This document shows positions 30,371 through 39,929 of a stretch of 64,000 nucleotides of DNA, in pieces. How positions within the stretch are numbered: the first letter of the stretch is position 1; each line of letters opens with the position of its first letter. The stretch is from Prorocentrum cordatum (taxonomy: Eukaryota; Sar; Dinophyceae; Prorocentrales; Prorocentraceae): NCBI GenBank assembly GCA_963575745.1, contig CAUYUJ010014323.1, positions 62,001-126,000 of the forward strand. The letters run 5' to 3'. The notes below the pieces were generated by a model. That model had not been told where the DNA came from. It was given only the letters and a program-made list of their open reading frames with translations, and did no database searches. Made by a program: the position numbers and the translations under genes.

Positions 30371-31095
30371 GAGAGCTTTAGCTTTAGCTTAGCTTTAGCT
30401 TAGCTGTAGCTTAGCTTCAGCTTAGCTTTAGCTTAGCTTCAGCTTAGCTTCAGCTTGGCTTTAGCTTAGCGGCACCTTAGCGTTAGCTTAGCTTTAGCTT
30501 AGGTTTAGCTTTAGCTTTAGCTTAGCTTTAGCTTAGCTTCAGCTCGGCTTTAGCTTAGCTTCAGCATACCTTCAGCTTAGCTTTAGCTTAGCTTTAGCTT
30601 AGCTGCACCTTAGCTTTAGCTTAGCTTTAGCTTAGCTTTAGCTTAGCTTTAGCTTAGCTTTAGCTTGGCTTTAGCTTAGCTTTAGCTTAGCTTTAGCTTA
30701 GCTTTAGCTTATCTTTAGCTTAGCTTTAGCTTAGTTTTAGCTTAGCTGTAGCTTAGTTTTAGCTTAGCTGTATCTTAGCCTTTACCGTAGCTTTAGCTTA
30801 GCTTTAGCTTAGCCTTTACCGTAGCTTTAGCTTAACTTTAGCTTAGCTTTAGCTTATCTGCTCCTTACCTTTAGCTCAGGTTTAGCTCAGCGGTAGCTTA
30901 GCCTTAGCTTAGCCTTAGCTTAGCTCTAGCTTAGCTTTAGCTTAGCTTTAGCTTAGCTTCATCTTAGCTGTAGCTTACATTGAGCTTAGCTTAGCTTAGC
31001 TTAGCTTAGCTCAGCTTTAGCTTAGCTTTAGCTTAGATTTAGCTTAGCTTTAGTTTAGTTTTAACTTAGCTTTAGCTGAGCTTTAGCTTTACTGT
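30371..31095. repeat. 11-bp minisatellite (AGCTTTAGCTT)n
   Basis: About 65 units of an 11-bp motif with scattered substitutions and short variants. Units contain AGCT, so both strands look alike. The array lies about 135 bp upstream of the relict spliced leaders. Confidence 0.95.
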
Positions 31096-31099
31096 TCGT

Positions 31100-32740
31100 A
31101 CTAATGCTGCTTTCCTAGGGGCTCCAACTCCTATGCGGGGTCGCACTGGGATATTTTTTTTTTGTTTTTTTTACAGCCGCGGGCGGAAGCGCCAGCGGCG
31201 GCGAGTAACGGTCGGGCTGCGGCCGAAACTAATTGGCCGGACGCGCGCGCGGGCCGCGGCCGGCGCCGGGGCGGCGGGTGCAAGGGTGCAACCCAGGGTG
31301 TCTGACGCCCAGGGACCTGCACCCAGGGAGTCTGTAACTACGCTGCCAAAATGGCGCGATGCAAATAACCCCAAGGTGTCTGAGGCCATGGCCAAGCAGT
31401 ACGCTGCTTGGGTACACTGTCTGAACAGTCTGGTGGGGTTACGCGAAGCGTCTAGGATTGCTACCTCGATGAGTGGGCAGTGTGCCTGAAGAGATAGCTG
31501 GCAAGTGGTCGTGACCAAGGCCGCATGTGGTACGGCACGTTGGCGGGACCACTATCCTGCTCCCTGGATAAGGGCCTTCGACAGGGCGACTGGGCAACAG
31601 GCGGCATGACATCAATAGGTGATGGTGGCTTGCCTGAAAGCCACATCGTGAACAAAGGTGGCCCGTGGAAGTGAGGCCGAACAGGTTCGGCACGAAGAGA
31701 GAGAGAGAGGGAGAAAGAGACTCCGCGGTGCAGACAATGATAAAGTCGCCCCCGGAATCTGCCTCAACGAAACGCCAGACGAAATACGGCAGCCCGCCGT
31801 TGCCGTACAGGTTAGCGTTGAAGGTGGGAGGAAACAAAGCAGGTGAGCAACGAGCGCGTCTTTGCCGAAGCGCTGGCTGCGATAGGAAGCGGTGATTGCA
31901 ACGCTCGCCTAATGCTTGCCTGGCCGGCTGCGGCCCACAGCCGGGCCAACAGCATGAATTGACGAAACCAATTGTGTAAGTATGCGCTCCAACATAGCAC
32001 CATGATGCCGAGCCTTCCAAAGCTCCACCACGATCAGAAGTCTACAAGCGCCTTGATGATCGGGTTTACAGGGGGACGAAGGCCACTTTGTCCCCTGCGG
32101 CGAACGTGGTCATGCTAGTGCACGTTTAATTTGCGCTCGCATACTGTATACCGCTCGGCGTGCACGGCGTGCCCACCCAGAGAGAGGTCAGCACTGCTGC
32201 GGACAACACGAGCCCAAGCATTGGAACAGGCCAGCGCCGACACAACGAGCGCGACAAATGCCTGTGCGGCTTGGGGAAATTACCGTCGTGGCGGCAACAT
32301 GGAGTTAATTCATCCGCATCGACGGGTGCCCTGCAACCCGGTGCGCCCGATACGGCTCGGGTCTCGTCTACGTGCGCTCCCACTGCTAGACCGACGGGTT
32401 ATCCCAGGATTGCAGACCACCCTTGAGCACCAGAGAAGTTAGGGAGTAGGGAATGGATATCCAGTGTGGATCCCGTTCTTCAGCCTTATTCTTTCTGGGG
32501 TTCCCAGGGAGCGTCTCGTCACCACGGCGCCGGATCTGCGTCGAAAGTGGGCTCCCGTGGATCGGTGCTGGATCTGGGTTGCACAAGCACCGCTAGCAAC
32601 TGGAATTGCGGACTTGGTAGTCGTGGGTGGAATAAGGCAGGACCTTCCTTCGCCATGAAGTGTGATCGTCTGCTTGCGAGCTTGAGCCGTGATGGCGGCG
32701 GGCGCGCGCGCGGGGGGTCCTATTCGAGTGAGGCGGGGGG
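31100..32740. other. No recognisable gene
   Basis: There is a T-rich tract (31153-31172) and a pair of CCCAGG(G/A)(T/G)(T/G)CTG repeats around 31290-31330. A small repeat at 32630-32680 matches 15640-15715. Open frames on both strands lack motifs. Confidence 0.5.
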
Positions 32741-32754
32741 GGGGGACGGAGAGG

Positions 32755-32945
32755 ATGGGAAGGACGGGGAGGGGACATCAAAAGGCAGGAGGAAGAGGAG
32801 GAGGAGAGGGATGACGACGGGGAGGCAAAGGAGGAAGAGGAGGAGGAGGAGGAGGAGGAGGAGGAGGAGGAATAGGAGGATGATGCGGCGGAGGAGGCGG
32901 AGGAGGCGAAGGAAGAGGACGTGGAGGAGGATGGGCAAGGGCGCG
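32755..32945. repeat. (GGA)n purine tract
   Basis: AGGAGG-rich purine strand of nearly 190 bp with a pure GGA core at 32835-32871. Confidence 0.9.
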
Positions 32946-33029
32946 GCGGCGCGTCCTGGGGCCCTGGATTCGCTGTGCACGCGAACGACGGCCAGCTCCG
33001 CGCGCGCAGGGCGACGGGCGCCACCGGGT

Positions 33030-33312
33030 TTTCAGCGGTGTAATACCTGGCGCTGGGGTCGCGGCATGTGGCCGATCGAGGGTCGAGGACAGATCAAAGA
33101 TAGAAGGCCGACCCGAGGGTCGAATGCCGACGTTTTTGGGCGTCTTTGGCCCCATCTGGGTCCCAAGGCTCTCGGCGGTGTCGTACCTGGCAGCAGGAAA
33201 GGGCCGAGGGCCGCGGCCTGTGGTCGTTCGAGGATCGAGGGCCGATAGAGGGTCGAGCCGACATATGCTTTTGGGCGTCATTGGGGCCCCGTTGGGCCCC
33301 CGAGACCCCCCA
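33030..33312 (+). repeat. Diverged ~140-bp tandem duplication
   Basis: Blocks GCGGTGTAATACCTGG, GATCGAGGGTCGAGG and TTTTTGGGCGTCTTTGGCCCC at 33034-33160 recur as GCGGTGTCGTACCTGG, GATCGAGGGCCGATAG and GCTTTTGGGCGTCATTGGGGCCC at 33174-33300, at a constant offset of about 140 bp. Confidence 0.6.
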
Positions 33313-33689
33313 GAAGCTTCTGAAGGCCTGTGGAGGCGTCCAGAGGTCTGGCGGCAAGGAGGCTTAGGAGTGCAAGCCCCCTCGCGTAGTGAAAGAAAAA
33401 CGCGACGGCAAGCCCCGGCACTTGTCGGACTCTGGGGAGGAACTATTTTTACGAGGGCGCGCGGATGGATGCCCGAAATGAGGGAGGGTATGAACCCCCC
33501 ACCTCCCCCCTTCCCCCAGCCCGTCGTCCTGGGACCACCCCCACCCCCCCTTCCCGATCCGTCGTCCCAGACCCCCTCCACCCTCTTCCAAAAGGGGAGG
33601 GGGATTTGAACCCCCCCCCCTTTGGACTCGAAAATCGACCCCCCCCTCGCTCCCTTTGCCCACGCCGCACCCCGAGCTCCGGAACCCTA

Positions 33690-34420
33690 CCCCCCAACCC
33701 TACCGCCCTAACCCTGACCCTGACTCTAACTCTAACACCCTAAACCTGACACCCCAAGCCTTCCACCCAAACACGAAGACCCTAACCCTGACACCCTGAA
33801 CACCCCAACCTTAAACATGACACCCTTACCTTAACAGCCTGACCCCAACACCCTAACCCGAAGCCTCCCGCCCTGAACCGTTAGCCTAAAACCTAACACC
33901 CTAACCCGAACCCTACCGCTCTAACCCTAACAGCCGACCCCTAACACCCTAGCCCTATCTAGCCCTAACACCCTACTCCGAACCCTGCCGCCTGACCCGA
34001 ACGCTACCACTCAATGCGTAACACCCTAACCCGAACACCACTACCCTCATACCCTACTCCGAACCCTAACACCCTAACTCGAATACCCTGGCCCGAACAC
34101 CCTAACCCAAGCCCCCGAACACTAACACCCGAAGCATAACACCCTAAGCCAAGCATCCTAAGCCGAACAACCTTACCCAACCTCCTAACCCTAACACCCA
34201 AAGCCTAACACCCGAATGCCCGGAAGATAACCTCTAAGCTCTGACCCCAAGCCCTACCATCTAAGCCCTACGTTCTAGGCCCTAAGCCTTCAGCCCAAGG
34301 CTGTAAGCCATGAGCCCTAAACCCTAACACCCTTCATCCCAAACTTCAAACTCTAAACCCTAGGCCCCAAACCCTAAGGCTTAAGCCCCGAGGCCTAAGC
34401 TCTAAGCCGGAAGGTTTAAG
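33690..34420. repeat. Degenerate telomere-like repeat (CCCTAA-type)
   Basis: About 730 bp is built of CCCTAAC, ACCCTAA, ACCCTGAC and AACACCCT variants on the plus strand, the complement of TTAGGG-like repeats. The units drift to CCTAAGC and AGCCCTA toward 34420. It is interstitial and C-rich strand oriented left to right. Confidence 0.75.
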
Positions 34421-34477
34421 TCCTCCTAGTCTCGTCTGGGTTTGCGTACTTCCGAACTCCGCCGTGCTTCTCAGGAA

Positions 34478-34575
34478 AGTGACGTCGATGGCGCAGTTCG
34501 CAGCCCCCCAAAGGGGGCTGCGAGGTCTCGGCTGGGTGCGCGTACTCCTAGGAGCCCACGAACCAAGGCGCGAAT
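34478..34575 (+). repeat. Single unit of the ~103-bp repeat family
   Basis: GCAGTTCGCAGCCCCCC, GGGGGCTGCGAGGTCTCGG and CTGGGTGCGCGTACTCC match the units in the 42.0-42.7 kb array in the same orientation. Confidence 0.75.
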
Positions 34576-34710
34576 TGCCCACAAGCCGAATAGTCCGGCA
34601 GACATCGTGATGTCGCATCCGCTATGCATTTAGGGAGGCCTGGATTGGCGACGACGACCCCGCCTGCTTCGCCAAGCGGAACCAGGCCTGTAGGGCTGGG
34701 GGGTCAGGGT

Positions 34711-35304
34711 TCATGGTGCCGAATACCTTTCCCCAGAGCTCTCGACGCAACCTGGCCATCTGGTCTGCCTCAGTGAACACCTCCCCAGCCTCGTGTCCAT
34801 GGCCTGCAACGAGATCGTCTGCGCGCGGCGCGTGAGTCGCGCTAACCGGATCGAAATCGAATTGTGTTTCTCAGTCCGTGTCTCCCCCTGCTCGGACTGC
34901 TCGTGTACTTCGCGCAAGTCCTGCAGGAGTTCAGACTTCACCGATTCAAGCGCCTTGTCTTTGAGCTTGCCCACGGCCGCTGGGAATGAGGCGCCGGGGT
35001 AACGCAGCTGTGCAATCCCGTGCAGTGCCACCGGCAGAGCAGCTGCCAGGCTGTCTGTGGTGCGGATCAAACCTCGCACGAGGGCCGCCTAGGCTCGGAA
35101 GGCCGCGGACGAGGAAGGCGTGCTATCTCCTGAAGACAGACACTCAGAACAATTTCTCGCATCAACCATGGTACGGGTGACGTCCTTCGTCGCTTCCTCG
35201 CGCAGCTCCGCCCTGTCCAAATCGTCAAGAATGCTCCCGTCGGCGAGACGCTCGTCGATGGGAGCACGGTATGCCCGCGCCACCCAAGACTGGCCAGTCA
35301 ACAT
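34711..35304 (-). pseudogene. Unidentified coding remnant
   Basis: Two consecutive minus-strand frames look protein-like: IDERLADGSILDDLDRAELREEATKDV (near 35230) and FPAAVGKLKDKALESVKSELLQDLREVHEQSEQ (near 34930). The second has the heptad-like Leu spacing of a coiled coil. A stop and frame change separate them near 35085. I recognise no family; it could be part of an element adjoining the GIY-YIG cassette. Confidence 0.3.
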
Positions 35305-35370
35305 GTTCGATCACCATGTGGGATTCTGTGCGCACGCCCTGGCCGGTCTTCCAGAAGATAACACGTCATG

Positions 35371-35399
35371 ATCAGAGAGAGAGAGAGAGAGAGAGAGAG
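35371..35399. repeat. (GA)n microsatellite at cassette edge
   Basis: About 14 GA units abut the left border of GIY-YIG cassette copy 1 at GAGAGCATGC. Copy 2 shows only GGGAGAGCATGC at the same point. Confidence 0.9.
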
Positions 35400-36240
35400 C
35401 ATGCTACGCATGGAATGAATTGAGTAGAAGATGAGGTGTTGGATCCGTGAGTGGATCAGCCTAGACAGTATGATGGTCAGAGGCTTTGATGCCTCCATTG
35501 ATTGTGGGTCGGCTATGATGCCAGCCAATGCCCACCCCGTCCCGTCTCCAGGGACTTCGCATCCCCCTTTGATGGCAGGATGGGGAGACGGTCCGCCACC
35601 CCCGGCACTGCACGTACTGTGCCGGGTTCGTGGGGATTTTGTTGAATTCTATGAGTGTCCCCTCCCTCCCCTCCCCGCCCCTCTACCTCCGCGCCTGGTC
35701 CTGTGAGTGGGAAGCCAAGTAACGTATACACCGTTTTGACTCCGAGTCCCGGTGACGATCACAACCTGCTGAGCTTGCACGAGTTTGCACGAGTTAAGAC
35801 CAAAGGGTTACCAGGTAAGGTCTGCAGGCGGGAAGTCTGGACCAAAGGGTTACCAACTAGATTGTAGTTGCCTGGATAGAGTAGTCCCTGTAGGTGTCGG
35901 CGCACGCGGGCTTGGAAGTCGACCGTCTTGCCAACGTAGTAATGCTTATGCCAGGGACTCCATATTATGTACACGACAAATTCAGCATGCAGGAGGTCCG
36001 GCGACGGTGGCCATGTAGAGGATGGGAGTGAGGATGCAAGTGTGCGGAGCTTGCTGTAGAAGGCGGTGGTGGAGGACATCAGGAAGGGTGCGGTGAGAGC
36101 AATGCCCATGCGAATGAATGCAAAAATGCATGGCCATACGAAGACATTCTCGGCGTACACGCTGTGGAATGGAAATGCATGGCATCCCGTCGTCGTGAAG
36201 ATCCCAAACACCACCGCTTGCGCGGTGCGCTCCTGCGCGC
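35396..36240 (-). repeat. GIY-YIG cassette, copy 1
   Basis: From AGCATGCTACGCATGG to CTCCTGCGCGCG this stretch is nearly identical (about 99%) to 38083-38979. Differences are a handful of substitutions, one single-base indel and a 56-bp segment present only in copy 2. Both copies share the same right border, CGCGCGCAGGAGCGC on the minus strand, after which the flanks are unrelated. Confidence 0.9.
35759..36239 (-). CDS. GIY-YIG endonuclease-like domain, copy 1
   Basis: The cassette frame reads RAQERTAQAVVFGIFTTTGCHAF, then a hydrophobic stretch (VFVWPCIFAFIRMGIALTAPFLM) that could cross a membrane. Next comes the diagnostic FVVYIIWSPWHKHYYVGKT..FQARVRRHL near 35880-35975. The VYI and YVGKT strands with the downstream Arg and His match the GIY-YIG nuclease core. 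The glutamate expected further on is not evident, and the stop follows after about 45 residues (CKLSRL), so the domain is short or non-catalytic. The frame has no stop at its upstream edge and is open into the neighbouring gene. Confidence 0.6.
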
Positions 36241-36254
36241 GTACGGGAAGATAG

Positions 36255-37787
36255 TCAAATCTCTGTCGAGCGCGTCTTGGCCATGATGGCCGCCAGGAGC
36301 TGCGACAAGTCCCCAAATCGCTTCTCGTCGAAGCGAACGCCGAGCTCGGACGCCTTGTCCTTGAAGACCGCGAGGACCTTCGGGTCTGGCTTCTTCGACC
36401 GGCCCTTGGGCGCCACGATGGCATCGAGCGCCTTGCGGTAGACTGCGAAGCGTTGCCGATCCGACGCTGGGGAGTCATCCGTCGGCACGGCCTCGTCCAT
36501 GGCCCAGTCGATAGTCTTCGTGTTCCTGGCCTGGTGCATGCGGTCAGGCTTGAACTTTTTGATGTCGTCGAGCGTGTACTGGGTGACCGTCTTCTGGGAT
36601 GCCCGACCCCTTCCTGAGAGTGCCCGGAGCGTGTGAGCCGACGCAGGCTGCGCCTCAGGGATCGCCTCCGTAGCCTCGACATGCGCCTGGCCCTGGTCCG
36701 CAAGAAGGGCGGCGACCGTGTGGGTCATGTTGGACAGGCACTCGCCTGACGTGGACTTCTCGGCTCGTTTGCACGGGCTCTGGGTCGAGATCCAAGCTAG
36801 GAAGACCGAGAAGGAGAAGGTGTCCGAGTCGAGGGGCACGAACGGCACAATCTTTTGCAGGTTGCGCCTGGCTTGCGCCCGCATGATGTAGGGGCAATAC
36901 TCTTCGGCGTTCTGGGAGATCTCCCTCCGGGTCTTGGCGGTGCACAAGGAGATGCACCTGCGCATCATCTCGGCGTTGCATTTCTTGCGCTCATTGATGA
37001 AGTCCTCCGTGCCGAACGGGATGTCGGGCTTGTAGTCGGGGGGGAGGGCGTAAGCCGTCTCCAGAAGCTTAGATGCAACGGCGTCCCCCGAGAAGAGTAG
37101 CTCGCGGACCTCAATGTCGGACAGTTTTTGGATGGCACTCTTGGCGGCCTGCACCCCGCTCTCCGGCGCACCGACGTGGTTGGGTGGGTAAGCCTGGCCT
37201 TGCCCGTGGTCCCTGGTGGCTGGGAGGTCGCGGGGGCCACGGGGGTCCTGTTCCCGGCGCGGAGCCCGATCGAAGTACTGGGCACCGTGGTGAGGATCAT
37301 ACTGCCTGGCGGGATAGGCCAGCGGCAGGTGGGGCGACCGCGCCGCCGGCGATGCCTTCGGTGTCAGCCCGTGCGCCATCCTGGGGGCAGCCCCGATCGG
37401 CGAGGCAGGCGGTGGCTTCCTTGGGAGTCCGGGGCTTTGCGCAGGGCAGTCCCTGGCGAGGTGTCCGCGGATGCCACAGTTAGGGCAGAGCAGGCGGTCT
37501 GGTGAGAGGGGCCGGGTGGGGGCCTCATGGTGGCCACCCGTGGTCCGCGGCATGAGCCTGTGATGGTCACGTGCCCTGGACCTGGACCTAGACCTATGAT
37601 GGTCGCGGCCCATCCCCGCCGCGGGCCTGTGATGGTCCCGTGCGATGGGTTTGGACCTAGACCTATGATGGTCACGGCCCGACCTTGCCCTATGATGGGA
37701 AGGTTGGTCGCGGTAGAGGTCGTCACGGTAGCCCTTGGGGTCGAAGTCGCCCATCGCCTGACGCTGCCCATGTCCACGGTCCGCCAT
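36255..37787 (-). CDS. Gag-like CCHC zinc-knuckle protein
   Basis: ATG 37787 (MADRGHGQRQAMGDFD) opens an uninterrupted frame of about 510 codons ending in MAKTRSTEI. The N-terminus has tandem basic repeats (GRDHHRSRS, ARDHHRP, GRDHHRSRSRSRARDHHR; DNA repeat of ~60 bp at 37555-37685). A retroviral-type knuckle follows (CPNCGIRGHLARDC, near 37460-37500), then a Pro-rich linker and a helical C-terminal half (SDIEVRELLFSGDAVASKLLE, ISQNAEEYCPYIMRAQARRN, ALDAIVAPKGRSKKPDPKVLAVFKDKASELG). This layout suits a nucleic-acid-binding gag/ORF1 protein of a retroelement. It ends 15 bp before GIY-YIG cassette copy 1 and is followed upstream by copy 2, so it is flanked by direct repeats. The frame is intact. 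No RT is attached. Confidence 0.65.
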   Translation of the reverse strand: MADRGHGQRQAMGDFDPKGYRDDLYRDQPSHHRARSGRDHHRSRSKPIARDHHRPAAGMGRDHHRSRSRSRARDHHRLMPRTTGGHHEAPTRPLSPDRLLCPNCGIRGHLARDCPAQSPGLPRKPPPASPIGAAPRMAHGLTPKASPAARSPHLPLAYPARQYDPHHGAQYFDRAPRREQDPRGPRDLPATRDHGQGQAYPPNHVGAPESGVQAAKSAIQKLSDIEVRELLFSGDAVASKLLETAYALPPDYKPDIPFGTEDFINERKKCNAEMMRRCISLCTAKTRREISQNAEEYCPYIMRAQARRNLQKIVPFVPLDSDTFSFSVFLAWISTQSPCKRAEKSTSGECLSNMTHTVAALLADQGQAHVEATEAIPEAQPASAHTLRALSGRGRASQKTVTQYTLDDIKKFKPDRMHQARNTKTIDWAMDEAVPTDDSPASDRQRFAVYRKALDAIVAPKGRSKKPDPKVLAVFKDKASELGVRFDEKRFGDLSQLLAAIMAKTRSTEI

Positions 37788-38082
37788 GCTGCAAGCGAGT
37801 CTCCTGCGGCGCCGCTTGGGGGGGTCCTGTGAGCGAGGTAAGTCGGAAACCTGTACCCTTGGGCAGAAGAGGCGGTGGAGAGGGGAAGCGGGAGGGGAGG
37901 GGGAAGGAAGGGCGACAGAGGGGAGAAACAGAACAGGAGGGGGAGAGAAAGAAGAACGAGCCAGGAGGCAGGAGCAACGAGGCCCTCCCATTCCCTTTGA
38001 ATTCCATGAGTTCTATGAATTCTATGACAGGCACTGGACGGCCGGCAGGGGACTGAGTCCCGTTCACGGCCCAATCAGGGAG

Positions 38083-38979
38083 AGCATGCTACGCATGGAA
38101 TGAATTGAATAGAAGATGAGGTGTTGGATCCGTGAGTGGATCAGCCTAGACAGTATGATGGTCACAGGCTTTGATGCCTCCATTGATTGTGGTCGGCTAT
38201 GATGCCAGCCAATGCCCACCCCGTCCCGTCTCCAGGGACTTCGCATCCCCCTTTGATGGCAGGATGGGGAGACGGTCCGCCACCCCCGGCACTGCACGTA
38301 CTGTGCCGGGTTCGTGGGGATTTTGTTGAATTCTATGACTGTCGCCTCCCTCCCCTCCCCGCCCCTCTACCTCCGCGCCTGGTCATGTGAGTGGGAAGCC
38401 AAGTAACGTATACACCGTTTTGACTCCGAGTCCCGGTGACGATCACAACCTGCTGAGCTTGCACGAGTTTGCACGAGTTAAGACCAAAGGGTTACCAGGT
38501 AAGGTCTGCAGGCGGGAAGTCTGGACCAAAGGGTTACCAACTAGATTGTAGTTGCCTGGATAGAGTAGTCCCTGTAGGTGTCGGCGCACGCGGGCTTGGA
38601 AGTCGACCGTCTTGCCAACGTAGTAATGCTTATGCCAGGGACTCCATATTATGTACACGACAAATTCAGCATGCAGGAGGTCCGGCGACGGTGGCCATGT
38701 AGAGGATGGGAGTGAGGATGCAAGTGTGCGGAGCTTGCTGTAGAAGGCGGTGGTGGAGGACATCAGGAAGGGTGCGGTGAGAGCAATGCCCATGCGAATG
38801 AGTGCAAAAATGCATGGCCATACGAAGACATTCTCGGCGTACACGCTGTGGAAGGCATGGCGGACCAATGCCAGAGAGGTGATGTTGCAAAATCGGATCT
38901 CAGGGGTTCTGGAAATGCATGGCATCCCGTCGTCGTGAAGATCCCAAACACCACCGCTTGCGCGGTGCGCTCCTGCGCG
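38083..38979 (-). repeat. GIY-YIG cassette, copy 2
   Basis: Same borders as copy 1. It carries an extra 56 bp between GCTGTGGAA and TGGAAATGC (about 38850-38907) that copy 1 lacks. Confidence 0.9.
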
Positions 38980-39006
38980 CGGGTGGCGTACAACGTTTCC
39001 GAACAA
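38443..39006 (-). CDS. GIY-YIG endonuclease-like domain, copy 2
   Basis: The frame from about 38930 to 38443 encodes the same hydrophobic stretch and YIIWSPWHKHYYVGKT core as copy 1. In this copy the extra 56 bp contributes FCNITSLALVRHA in frame with the GIY-YIG part, and puts the upstream RAQERTAQ part in a different frame. Thus copy 1 reads through whereas copy 2 does not. Confidence 0.55.
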   Translation of the reverse strand: MFGNVVRHPRAGAHRASGGVWDLHDDGMPCISRTPEIRFCNITSLALVRHAFHSVYAENVFVWPCIFALIRMGIALTAPFLMSSTTAFYSKLRTLASSLPSSTWPPSPDLLHAEFVVYIIWSPWHKHYYVGKTVDFQARVRRHLQGLLYPGNYNLVGNPLVQTSRLQTLPGNPLVLTRANSCKLSRL

Positions 39007-39669
39007 CTGTCTGCCAAATGATGGGTCGCGTAGACACGATCAATCCGCGAGCTTCCGTTGACTGAAAAATACGCGTGCTCTTTTGGATGCAGCTCGCGGA
39101 GGGATGAGTGTGCCTCCACCGCATTCTCCCAATGCGTCGCCTCCAGGGCGTCCGACGCACCTGAATGTAACATCGGTCGAAAATCCAGCTGGTCCTGATC
39201 TCTTCAGACGAAATTTAAATGGCCCGCTAATGCGACGAGAGCGTCGGAATGATGCTGGAGCCAACGACGGAGTGCGTCCATCAGAACGTCGCAAGGCCTC
39301 TTGCCCGCTCCCCGCCGGTAAGTACACGGTAGTAACAAGTATAAGAATGCCTTCTGGTCCCCGGAGGTGGAGCGCAGCAGCTCGGCCAGGTAGGATTTCT
39401 TCCCAATCCGTTGGAGCAACCACCCGAAAACGATGAAGAGACTCTTGCTGTACGAACAAAACCACTCCGCCCTGATGTCGGGAGAGGTGTGACCAGAACG
39501 CCGACACTCCAGGTGCAGCTGTGAAGGCAGTCGTCGCCCCCCCCACACTGCTATAAGTCTCGCTGATCCCCACGAAATCATGTCGCCCACAAAGGTCCCG
39601 TACATTAGCCATCTTTAATGTATGAGTGTGCAGGTCGTATGCAAGGAGGCCTCTTGCATTCCACATTGC
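38980..39669 (-). pseudogene. EEP endonuclease remnant
   Basis: ATG near 39669 opens MWNARGLLAYDLHTHTLKMANV, then GISETYSSV (catalytic Glu), HQGGVVLFVQQ and ILILVTTVYLPAGSG. The domain continues in a second frame with ALAGHLNFV, where GDxN has become GHLN. A third frame ends it with SSRIDRVYATHHLAD. These are the ordered motifs of a LINE-type EEP nuclease with two frameshifts and a lost active-site Asp. It stops at the border of GIY-YIG cassette copy 2, with no RT in between. Confidence 0.7.
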
Positions 39670-39867
39670 CCCCCCATGACTTTTTTGTTTTTCCCCACCC
39701 ACAGGAATTTCTAGAGAGCCCGCAGAGTTCCCAAGGCCACGGTCACCGACAGAACCACCATCCCTGCGGCTCCATCCGACGAACCAAAGGCCGTGCAACG
39801 GGACACGCAGAACGGCTGGGACAGCCACGAGCGAGAAAGGCAGTGCGAGGCCATGCGGCCGAAACAA

Positions 39868-39898
39868 GGAGGAGGAGGAGGAGGAGGAGGAGGAGGAA
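39868..39898. repeat. (GGA)n microsatellite
   Basis: About ten GGA triplets, encoding poly-Ser on the minus strand in frame upstream of the EEP remnant. Confidence 0.9.
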
Positions 39899-39929
39899 AA
39901 GAGAGGGAAAGATGTATTAAAGCGTTGTG

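Noticed and set aside
37555-37685. Arg/Ser-rich repeats of the gag-like protein as an SR splicing factor
   Set aside because: No RRM is present, the motif is RDHHR rather than RS dipeptides, and a retroviral-type CCHC knuckle with a helical gag-like C-terminus fits better.
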